Source: Acidobacteriaceae bacterium
Lineage (GTDB): Bacteria > Acidobacteriota > Terriglobia > Terriglobales > Acidobacteriaceae
Assembly: GCA_009781125.1 (NCBI GenBank)
Contig: WQYS01000013.1
Span: 1-18,725, forward strand
Reading direction: 5' to 3'
DNA: 18,725 bases
The notes beneath the pieces are model-generated. The model did no database searches. It was not told where the DNA came from and was given only the letters and a program-made list of their open reading frames with translations. Positions 1 through 5,829 of this stretch are shown one piece after another. A program made the position numbers and the translations under genes. Every line of letters begins with the position of its first letter. The stretch's first letter is position 1.

Positions 1-405
1 CGACGGAATGCGCCGCATCAGAAAGTTGTCTCCCCGCTGCGCGCGCCAGCCGCTGACAACGTCGTAGCCCTCTTCCAGCTTCTCCAGAAAGGCGGGAATC
101 TCGTCGGGCGAGTGTTGCAGGTCGCCGTCCATGGCCAGGATAAAGTCTCCCTGAGCATGGTCGAAGCCGGCGGCCAGCGCCGAGGTCTGTCCGAAGTTGC
201 GGCGCAGCTTTACCACCAGAACACGCGAGTCCACGGCGGCAATCTCTTCGAGCAACTGGTAGGTACGGTCGCGCGAACCGTCATCGACGAAAACCAGTTC
301 AAAGGAAGCGCCGACATGCTCCATGACTGCCTTCAGGCGGTCGTAGAGCGTAGCTACGCTATCTTCTTCGTTATGAAATGGAACAACGATTGAGTATTTG
401 GGCAC
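1..405 (-). CDS. Family 2 glycosyltransferase, N-terminal part (runs off left edge)
   Basis: The 135 visible codons encode the N-terminal catalytic domain of a GT-A-fold family 2 glycosyltransferase of the dolichyl-phosphate mannosyltransferase/polyprenyl-phosphate glycosyltransferase type. Such enzymes move a sugar from a nucleotide donor to a lipid phosphate on the inner face of the membrane. Visible hallmarks are the N-terminal VPKYSIVVPFHNEED strand, the FVDDGSRDRT motif (first Asp pair, nucleotide binding), KLRRNFGQTSALAAGF and the DXD-type MDGDLQHSPDEIP metal site. These occur in the order and spacing usual for the family. The only workable start is GTG at 405, because an in-frame TAA lies seven codons upstream. 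No strong Shine-Dalgarno sequence is visible. The C-terminus, where any membrane helices would lie, is outside the window, so the substrate cannot be judged. Confidence 0.9.
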   Translation of the reverse strand, partial: MPKYSIVVPFHNEEDSVATLYDRLKAVMEHVGASFELVFVDDGSRDRTYQLLEEIAAVDSRVLVVKLRRNFGQTSALAAGFDHAQGDFILAMDGDLQHSPDEIPAFLEKLEEGYDVVSGWRAQRGDNFLMRRIPS

Positions 406-445
406 CAGTCTGATGATACAACGTTACGTCCGGCGGAACTCCAAA

Positions 446-473
446 ATTGTAAGCGCACATGGCGTATCTGCAA
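446..473 (-). promoter_or_regulatory. Possible sigma-70 promoter of the glycosyltransferase gene
   Basis: On the minus strand a TTGCAG box (468-473) is followed after 16 nt by TACAAT (446-451), which matches the -10 consensus at five of six positions. It would give a leader of roughly 35 nt before the GTG start at 405. The -35 match is weak, so this is a tentative call from base composition and position only. Confidence 0.3.
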
Positions 474-612
474 GGTTGGCCTTGCCTTGCGGCTGGCTGC
501 CCTGGTAAGGCAACTGCCGGCAAAGCTACCGAATCCATCTCAGACAGCTTCAGAATCCGCTTGCAAGGAAAGGTAACGATTTGATGCTGAACCGACAAAA
601 GGAGTTCACGTT

Positions 613-1407
613 ATGCCGAGACAGAATCGCAGCATCTCTCCGAACCCTGGGTGGATGGTATTAGCGGCTTGCTCCTTATTTCTGGGCGCGCTGCCCGCAT
701 CTGCTCCATCCGTGACTTCAATCCCATCCTCAACCGCGATCCCTGTGCGCTTCGTCAGAACCATTGATGTAAACCGGGCCCACAGCGGTGATCCGGTGAT
801 GGCCCGAACGCTGCAAGTTGTCATACTGCCGAACGGCCAGCGCCTGCCCCAGGGTACGCTCGTGGTCGGACATATCGTGCAGGCGATACCGTCGCGTTCC
901 GGTTCACGCATGAGTGGGCTTACTCCCTCTTACCTCTCCGTTCACTTCGACCGCATCAAGCTGGCAAACGGGGATATCCCGGTAGCCCTCTGCGTCCGCG
1001 CGCTGGCCAATCCGATTGCCTCCTACGATGCCACGGTTCCCTACTCCGCCCAGGAGCCGGACAATAGCGGTACAAGGACGCTGATCGGCGGAGACGAGTT
1101 TTCTCCATGGGACGGAACGATTCAGGACACCAGCGGCGGGGTCGTTGGTGTGAACCGTAGAGATGGCCCCTTTGCGCGGCTGCTTCCGGCGGCAGATTTG
1201 ACCTCCGGAGATAGCCATGACTGCACGGGTACAAACACAGAGCAGGCAGTAGCCACCTTCTCGCCTGAAGCGTGCGGAATTTATGGTTATGGCGATACCA
1301 CCATGCCCGACGCGGGCAGAGATGGCAGTGGACAGTTCACGCTCTATTCAAAGGCGGGCCCCGTGAGACTCTATGCCGGCAGCACAGCTCTGTTGCAGCA
1401 GATATGA
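613..1407 (+). CDS. Secreted protein of unknown function
   Basis: 264 residues. I do not recognise the family. Residues 14-31 form a hydrophobic stretch ending in ALPASA, which reads as a cleavable signal peptide, so the product is probably periplasmic or outer-membrane associated. The segment that follows (about 43-90, from IPVRFVRTIDV to LPQGTLVVGHI) has the rhythm of a small beta-barrel in which a charged loop precedes 'GDPV' and 'LPQGT'. This faintly recalls the VirB10/TrbI barrel, but the resemblance is too weak to assign a function. Four Cys residues lie in the exported part. The start is well supported by AAAGGAG at about 597-603, nine bases before ATG 613. The gene is divergent from the glycosyltransferase and ends just before the tRNA-like island boundary. 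Confidence 0.75.
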   Translation: MPRQNRSISPNPGWMVLAACSLFLGALPASAPSVTSIPSSTAIPVRFVRTIDVNRAHSGDPVMARTLQVVILPNGQRLPQGTLVVGHIVQAIPSRSGSRMSGLTPSYLSVHFDRIKLANGDIPVALCVRALANPIASYDATVPYSAQEPDNSGTRTLIGGDEFSPWDGTIQDTSGGVVGVNRRDGPFARLLPAADLTSGDSHDCTGTNTEQAVATFSPEACGIYGYGDTTMPDAGRDGSGQFTLYSKAGPVRLYAGSTALLQQI

Positions 1408-1447
1408 GACCGATTGATGGTTCTCCGGCGGGACAATCGTGCGCTTT

Positions 1448-1584
1448 ATCAATTAAATAATGTGGGATAAGTGGCGGCCCGGACAGGAGTCCAACCTGTG
1501 ACCTTCGCGTTAGGAGTGCGCTTTTGAGGCTGCAAGCCTCTGCATCCTCATGCAGTCCAATGCGCCACATCATCAATTAAATAA
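1448..1584. repeat. Perfect 13-bp direct repeats flanking the tRNA-like segment
   Basis: The sequence ATCAATTAAATAA occurs at 1448-1460 and again at 1572-1584, 124 bp apart in the same orientation. Just inside them is a 6-bp inverted repeat, GTGGCG at 1471-1476 and CGCCAC at 1563-1568. Between these lie two perfect hairpins: GAGGCT/AGCCTC (1526-1540) and CTGCAT/ATGCAG (1540-1555). The layout resembles an attachment region or a small inserted cassette with a target duplication. Which of the two it is cannot be decided from the sequence alone. Confidence 0.6.
1472..1521 (-). pseudogene. 3' half of a tRNA-Arg(CCT)-like gene; probable integrase attachment-site remnant
   Basis: Read on the minus strand, these 50 nt fit tRNA positions 27-76 with canonical spacing. 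They give a five-base stem arm, loop CTCCTAA with anticodon CCT (1512-1514 on the plus strand), stem, five-base variable loop AGGTC, T-stem ACAGG/CCTGT, seven-base T-loop TTGGACT, seven-base acceptor strand CCGGGCC, discriminator G and encoded CCA. Defects: the anticodon stem has two mismatches, T-loop position 56 is G instead of the near-invariant C, and no matching 5' half (acceptor GGCCCGG plus D-arm) lies upstream. Tyrosine integrases commonly use tRNA 3' halves as attachment sites, leaving such a fragment at the far end of the island. The orientation here, with the 3' end pointing away from the integrase at 1704, matches that arrangement. It is unlikely to encode a working tRNA. Confidence 0.55.
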
Positions 1585-1703
1585 ATAGCATATGTCGCAT
1601 TGTTTAGCTTTGATGTGTTGCACCGCGATGCAGGATAACCGGTACAAAAGTATCCCAGAGCCGAGTATCCTACTTGTGGGAAAATTTGGACCGGAGCGCT
1701 CCG

Positions 1704-2863
1704 ATGCCGCGACGACCAGCAGCCGTCAAAGGGGTTTTTCAGAGAGATGACGATCCGAGTAGAGCTTGGTATGCCCGCATCCGAATCGACGGAAAGTTAA
1801 TCAAGAAATCCTTCGGTTCTGACCGTGCAGCCGCAATCAACTACGTTGAGAAGACGAAATTCCTCCGCCGTGCCGGAGAGGGTCGTCTACCTCGAAATGC
1901 TAAGGACATGCCGAAAACAGCTAGAGAAGTAGACACCTCCTCGGAGACATCTCATGTGCTGGTATCAGAGCTTTGCGATGATCTCCTTTCTCATATTCAG
2001 AGCAAGCCAAATGTCTACAAGGATCAGAGAAATCCTCCATACAGAATTGGCGTTATCCGTAAGCAGTTTGGGGAGCGAATAGCCGACACGATTCGTCCTT
2101 ACGAAATCTCTGATTGGCTGGACAGTCTCGATAAAGCCCCGGCTACTATCAACCGTTACAAGGTAACGTTCTCTTCCATCTACCGCTACGGCAAGCAGCG
2201 AGACAAGGTAACTGTCAATCCCGCCCGCGAAGTCAGCCAGCAGAAGCTGAACAATGGTGTCATCCGCTTCCTAAAACCTGATGAGGAGAGGCGTTTGCGA
2301 GCCGTTCTTCAGAAGGCTGTCGATGAGTGCGGCCTACAGAATCAGCAACGGAAGAAGCGCTTATTACACCGAATCTACGAACTCGATATCGCCTGGGTAC
2401 TGGCATGAGGAAAGGAGAGCAGTACGGTCTTCGCTGGAGCGATGTGGATTTGCAACGGAGGGTCATTACACTACGTGACACAAAGAATGGGACAAGTCGC
2501 ACCATACCTATGATTGATGATGTTCTGAAGGCGTTTCAGAAGTTGCGGAAGCTCAATCTTGAAAGAAAGGACCGCGCAGTTGACCAGCCAAATCGTTCAC
2601 CGGAAGACATTGTATTTGGAATCGGCGATAATAAAAGGTGGTGGGAAACAGCGCTACAGGAAGCCAATATCCGAAATTTCAGGTGGCATGACCTTCGGCA
2701 TACCTTCTGTTCGCGGCTGGCACAAGCTGGCGTAAGCCTGAAGGTCATTCAGGAAGCGGCTGGCCATAAGACGATTGCCATGTCAGCCCGTTATGCTCAC
2801 CTGGATCACACCACTCTGCACAACGCCATGTCAGTGCTCAACCGGAAAACAAGCAAAGACTGA
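1704..2863 (+). pseudogene. Tyrosine recombinase/phage-type integrase, frameshifted
   Basis: A site-specific tyrosine recombinase of about 385 residues if the frame is repaired, the usual size for island integrases. The N-terminal part (to about 2390) carries an arm-binding region (GVFQRDDDPSRAWYARIRID) and a SAM-like core-binding domain. The catalytic domain continues in another frame and holds the box I Arg (GMRKGEQ, 2408-2410), HDLRH (His 2687, Arg 2696), GHKT (His 2765) and the nucleophile Tyr in YAHL (2792-2794). The switch falls at 2391-2393: 'atcgcctggg' would read ELDIALGTGMRKG through if one more C were present, so a single-base deletion in a CCC run is the likely lesion. ATG 1704 has GGAG seven bases upstream and is preferred to the in-frame TTG at 1674. 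The gene lies next to the tRNA-like remnant, as island integrases usually do. Confidence 0.85.
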
Positions 2864-2888
2864 GATAAGAGGTCAGATTTATATCTCG

Positions 2889-2925
2889 TTGCATAACACC
2901 ACAACATATTTGTAGTATTGTGCAA
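2889..2925 (+). promoter_or_regulatory. Promoter and inverted-repeat operator of the AbiE operon
   Basis: TTGCAT (2889-2894) and TAGTAT (2913-2918) form a plausible -35/-10 pair with an 18-bp spacer. The same stretch is framed by an imperfect inverted repeat: TTGCATAACAC on the left faces GTATTGTGCAA on the right, matching at nine of eleven positions. The right arm reaches the A of the ATG at 2925. Transcription would start at about the start codon itself, so the mRNA is probably leaderless. Known AbiEi antitoxins repress their own promoter by binding inverted repeats, which fits this placement. Confidence 0.5.
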
Positions 2926-3536
2926 TGACACGTTCTTTTCGGGAATCGTCGCAGCAACTTTACGAGCTTGCCGAGCAGCAACAAGGCTACTTCACAACGA
3001 AGCAGGCCAAGGCTGCAGGATTCACCGAGAACACCCACCCCTATCATGTAAGGGCCGGGAATTGGGTGCGCGAACATCGCGGAATCTACCGGCTTCGCAT
3101 GTTTCCATCGACGGAACGACCTGATCTGGCGCTCTGGAGTCTTTGGTCAAGAAATCGCAAAGAGGAAACTGAAGGCGTCTACAGCCACCAGACGGCACTG
3201 AGCCTTCATGAGCTTTCAGACCTGAACCCTGCCAAGCTACACATGACCGTCCCCCGCGACTTTCGACGGAATAGTCCTATTCCAGACATTCTCGTTCTGC
3301 ATTATGGTGATCTTTCCGATACAGATATACAGAATGGCCCTGGGTATCAATTCACCAAACCGCTACGAACTCTACTTGACCTGCTTACAGATAGGTCCGT
3401 TGAGGAAGACCTGCTAGTGCAAGCTATCAGACAAGCCGTCGATCGAGGCTTGCTCTCTTCTCCTCAAATACGATCCGTGGAAACCAGCCATGCAGTTCGT
3501 ACCATTTTTAACAGGGCGTTATCAGGAAAGCACTGA
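2925..3536 (+). CDS. AbiEi-type antitoxin/transcriptional regulator (type IV toxin-antitoxin)
   Basis: 203 residues, the normal length for AbiEi-like antitoxins of the COG5340 kind. Residues about 10-60 form the winged-helix domain: LYELAEQQQGYFTTKQAKAAG, a recognition-helix region and the basic wing WVREHRGIYRL. The C-terminal part contains the conserved 'YSHQTALSLHELSDLNPAKLHMTVPRD' region and a helical tail starting at LLDLLTDRSVEEDLL. In characterised systems the protein represses the operon and protects the cell from AbiEii without forming a stable complex with it. The toxin gene starts at the stop codon of this gene (TGATG), so the two are translationally coupled. Both genes are intact although the integrase before them and the ParB gene after them are damaged, as expected for a self-maintaining addiction module. 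Confidence 0.85.
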   Translation: MTRSFRESSQQLYELAEQQQGYFTTKQAKAAGFTENTHPYHVRAGNWVREHRGIYRLRMFPSTERPDLALWSLWSRNRKEETEGVYSHQTALSLHELSDLNPAKLHMTVPRDFRRNSPIPDILVLHYGDLSDTDIQNGPGYQFTKPLRTLLDLLTDRSVEEDLLVQAIRQAVDRGLLSSPQIRSVETSHAVRTIFNRALSGKH

Positions 3537-4399
3537 TGAATGTTTACAAGACAGCAAGTGCCTTTCGTAAGGCACTTGAGGAACGACTTAGGCAGCACTC
3601 AAAATCGGAAGAGATTGATATTAACAGGCTGCGCAGGAAACTTGCATTTGACCGTCTACTGGCCAGGCTCTTTCATGGCGATAAAGTACCCTGGGCGCTG
3701 AAAGGGGGCTATGCGCTTGAGCTTCAATTCAAGGCAGCGCGGTCTACAGTAGATATCGATCTGACCATGTTCAGAACCGTTGTCCTGGTCGAAGGAACTG
3801 ATGTTAACCAAGTTATCCGTGATCTCCTGCAACAGTACGCTGGGATTTCGATGGGAGATTGGCTTGAATATTTAATAGGTTCGGCGCAAACAGACATCTT
3901 CACTGCGCCATACGGCGGTGCCCGTTATCCTGTCGAGGCACGCATGGACAACCGCGTTTTCGCGCGTTTTCATCTTGATGTAGGTATCGGCGATGTTGCA
4001 ATACAGCCTCTGGCAGTCATTACAACTCGGGACTGGCTCAACTTTGCTGGAATTCCCGCGCCGCAAGTCCAGACTATCGCAAAGGAACAACAATTCGCTG
4101 AAAAGGTCCATGCCTACACAGTGCCGAGAGCAACCCCGAATAGCCGGGTTAAAGACCTTGTTGATATGGCTCTTCTTGTTCACGATCAGAGGTTGGATGA
4201 AGGACTGGCTGCCCAAGCACTGCGGTTGACCTTCGCTCGAAGGGATACGCATCCGATTCCCACAAGCTTGAATCCACCACCAAGAGATTGGCAACGCCCA
4301 TTTGAATCGCTTGCTGCTGAGTGTGGAATCCAGACAGACTGCGAAATCGCACACACCAGTGTGAATACGTTCTTCTTGAAAATATGCGCAAAGCCATAG
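3536..4399 (+). CDS. AbiEii/AbiGii-family nucleotidyltransferase toxin
   Basis: 287 residues with the nucleotidyltransferase fold of the AbiEii/AbiGii family (PF08843 type). Visible motifs are the Gly-Gly loop KGGYALEL (56-63), the metal-binding R-x3-D-x-D pattern ARSTVDIDLT (R69, D73, D75), the later Asp in FHLDVG (148) and the C-terminal lysine/aspartate set FAEKVHAY (K190) and RVKDLVDMALL (K206, D207, D210). Every residue usually needed for activity appears to be present. Related MenT toxins add nucleotides to tRNA 3' ends and stop translation; AbiE systems abort phage infection and stabilise mobile elements. The ATG overlaps the antitoxin stop by one base. No separate promoter is visible. 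Confidence 0.88.
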   Translation: MNVYKTASAFRKALEERLRQHSKSEEIDINRLRRKLAFDRLLARLFHGDKVPWALKGGYALELQFKAARSTVDIDLTMFRTVVLVEGTDVNQVIRDLLQQYAGISMGDWLEYLIGSAQTDIFTAPYGGARYPVEARMDNRVFARFHLDVGIGDVAIQPLAVITTRDWLNFAGIPAPQVQTIAKEQQFAEKVHAYTVPRATPNSRVKDLVDMALLVHDQRLDEGLAAQALRLTFARRDTHPIPTSLNPPPRDWQRPFESLAAECGIQTDCEIAHTSVNTFFLKICAKP

Positions 4400-4459
4400 A
4401 TGTCCGTCCAGAGAAAAACTCCTCGTTCTATCCAGCCCGTCGGGTGGGTGGATGATGTC

Positions 4460-4481
4460 GCTCCTGCTCTTGAGCAGGAGC
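4460..4481. terminator. Perfect 10-bp hairpin downstream of the toxin gene
   Basis: GCTCCTGCTC (4460-4469) and GAGCAGGAGC (4472-4481) pair without a mismatch around a TT loop, 61 nt after the AbiEii stop. There is no T-tract on either strand, so it may be a poor intrinsic terminator, an mRNA 3'-end stabiliser or a protein-binding palindrome. Confidence 0.4.
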
Positions 4482-4518
4482 ATCAAGCAGGGCGGGCAGA
4501 CGGGCGCAAGGATGAAAA

Positions 4519-4546
4519 TGCGGAGCCTGGGGTTACAGGCTCCGCA
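4519..4546 (-). terminator. Intrinsic terminator after the ParB-like gene
   Basis: TGCGGAGCCT (4519-4528) and AGGCTCCGCA (4537-4546) form a perfect 10-bp stem with an 8-nt loop. On the minus strand the stem is followed by TTTTC and lies 24 nt beyond the ParB-like stop at 4570, which makes it a good rho-independent terminator for that gene. On the plus strand the tail is AAAATATT, so termination from the toxin side would be weaker. Confidence 0.65.
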
Positions 4547-4569
4547 AAATATTCGCGTTGATGACATGA

Positions 4570-5829
4570 CTATGCTGCCGCGCTTTTCTTCCCGTTCTGC
4601 GCGTTCGCAGGCGATTTCGACACAGCCTTCTTTTCAGTCCTCGCTTTCTCCTTGGCGGCGAATTCTTTCTTGACTGCGGTGGCTATGGCATCGACGTTCA
4701 CTTTGTAGTAGTCCGCTGCTGTTCTGAGCGATAGCGCAACCTCCTGCGGCGAACGCGCGAACAACAAAATCGTCGTTTCGATTAACAGCCGTCCGAGCGT
4801 GCTTTCGTCGGTCTTACGAACAAAGGCAGATATTGCCTTTGCCGGTGTCTCACCATTCTTAACCTTTCCTATGCCGTGCTCACGGATGAGGATGGCAAGT
4901 TTTCGCTCGTCCAGCATCAAGGTCAGCCGTTCGGCTACAAACAAGAGGTCGCGCTTCATCAGCCGCACAGGAACGGCCTTCCCGATAGCCGCCAGAACTC
5001 TGATGCCGGAGGTTTGGGCTATGACCTCCTCGCGGCGGCGGCGCTCCTGCTCGGCCTTGAAAGCGGCATCGGTCCTGGCCTGCTGCTTCTTCGGATGATG
5101 TATCGGACAATTGGGGTCGGCACAGATTTTGCGGATTTCTCCTTTGTCTGTGCCTTCCGCAATGATGGCCTCTGTTATTGAGCGACAGGTCCGGTACTCC
5201 GGCCAATTGCTCTGTCCTTTGCGTTGCGGATTGTCCTGCCGAATCTCGACATACTGGTTTCGTGGCAGGACCAGACTGCCTTCGGCGGGTTTGCCGTAAG
5301 CAGTCGTGATCTGAACCAGCTTCGGTTTTGCTGTGACGGTCGCCTTTACGTGCGCGTCCAACTTAGCCGCGTAGCAAGCAGGATCGGTACAAGCATCCTG
5401 ACGGACATCGGCGAACAACAGCTTGTTGTGGCCGGTGCGCTTGGGGCAATCGAGACAGCTTCCGGCTGTAGGCACAAGTTCGGCATCCTTCTTGTCGAAC
5501 GGAGCCTCCTTCAGAACGAGCATGACATTCTGCTCAATCCACTGCTGAAGATAACGGACAGGCAGAAGAATGCGCTTCGTCGCGTCGCCGTTTCCGTACT
5601 GCGTTTGGTAACAAGCGGCAAGAGCCTGCTCCTGTTGCTGCGGCTGAAGTTTCGCCAGTAACAAGGCGTGTCCAACTCCTAGTTCGTCTTTGGAAAATGC
5701 CTCGGTCACGGTGGGCGTAAGTTCCGTTAGCTTCAATCGCTGTGTTACATACACGGGCGATTTACCTGTCTTTACTGCGATTTGCTCGATGCTGTACTTC
5801 GGCTCTTCCAGATTGAGTAAAGCCCGGAA
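4570..5829 (-). CDS. ParB-like partition protein, 5'-truncated
   Basis: A KorB/ParB-type DNA-binding protein without its N-terminal ParB nuclease/CTP-binding domain. The usable ORF starts at GTG 5754 (394 aa). Recognisable ParB sequence continues in frame upstream to about 5829 ([20 protein letters not shown], the helix-turn-helix region) and then meets TAA at 5833-5835, so the GTG start splits the HTH. In GTG-start numbering, a Cys cluster C100-x2-C103-x18-C122-x4-C127 ([10 protein letters not shown]...ACTDPACY) follows, then a second group C211/C216/H219/H220 ([12 protein letters not shown]). These suggest one or two zinc sites, known in some plasmid and ICE ParB-like proteins. The C-terminus is Lys/Ala-rich. 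No ParA is present. Its own promoter and start are gone, so it is probably a remnant of a plasmid-like or integrative element. Confidence 0.8.
   Translation of the reverse strand, partial: FRALLNLEEPKYSIEQIAVKTGKSPVYVTQRLKLTELTPTVTEAFSKDELGVGHALLLAKLQPQQQEQALAACYQTQYGNGDATKRILLPVRYLQQWIEQNVMLVLKEAPFDKKDAELVPTAGSCLDCPKRTGHNKLLFADVRQDACTDPACYAAKLDAHVKATVTAKPKLVQITTAYGKPAEGSLVLPRNQYVEIRQDNPQRKGQSNWPEYRTCRSITEAIIAEGTDKGEIRKICADPNCPIHHPKKQQARTDAAFKAEQERRRREEVIAQTSGIRVLAAIGKAVPVRLMKRDLLFVAERLTLMLDERKLAILIREHGIGKVKNGETPAKAISAFVRKTDESTLGRLLIETTILLFARSPQEVALSLRTAADYYKVNVDAIATAVKKEFAAKEKARTEKKAVSKSPANAQNGKKSAAA

Noticed and set aside
1471..1568. A complete unusual tRNA (98 nt, long-arm or selenocysteine-like cloverleaf) on the minus strand
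   Set aside because: GTGGCG/CGCCAC closes the segment and several hairpins lie inside, but the closing stem is six bases out of register with the T-arm, the T-loop lacks C56, and CCA falls inside the supposed acceptor strand. A 3'-half remnant plus other DNA fits better.
2385..2412. Programmed ribosomal frameshifting in the integrase
   Set aside because: No slippery heptamer or strong downstream structure is visible; a one-base deletion in a C run explains it.
3872..4567. 231-codon ORF on the minus strand
   Set aside because: It lies antisense to the AbiEii toxin, whose motifs are unmistakable, and its translation shows no domain pattern.
5224..5661. 145-codon plus-strand ORF
   Set aside because: Antisense to the ParB-like gene, no ribosome-binding site and no recognisable features.
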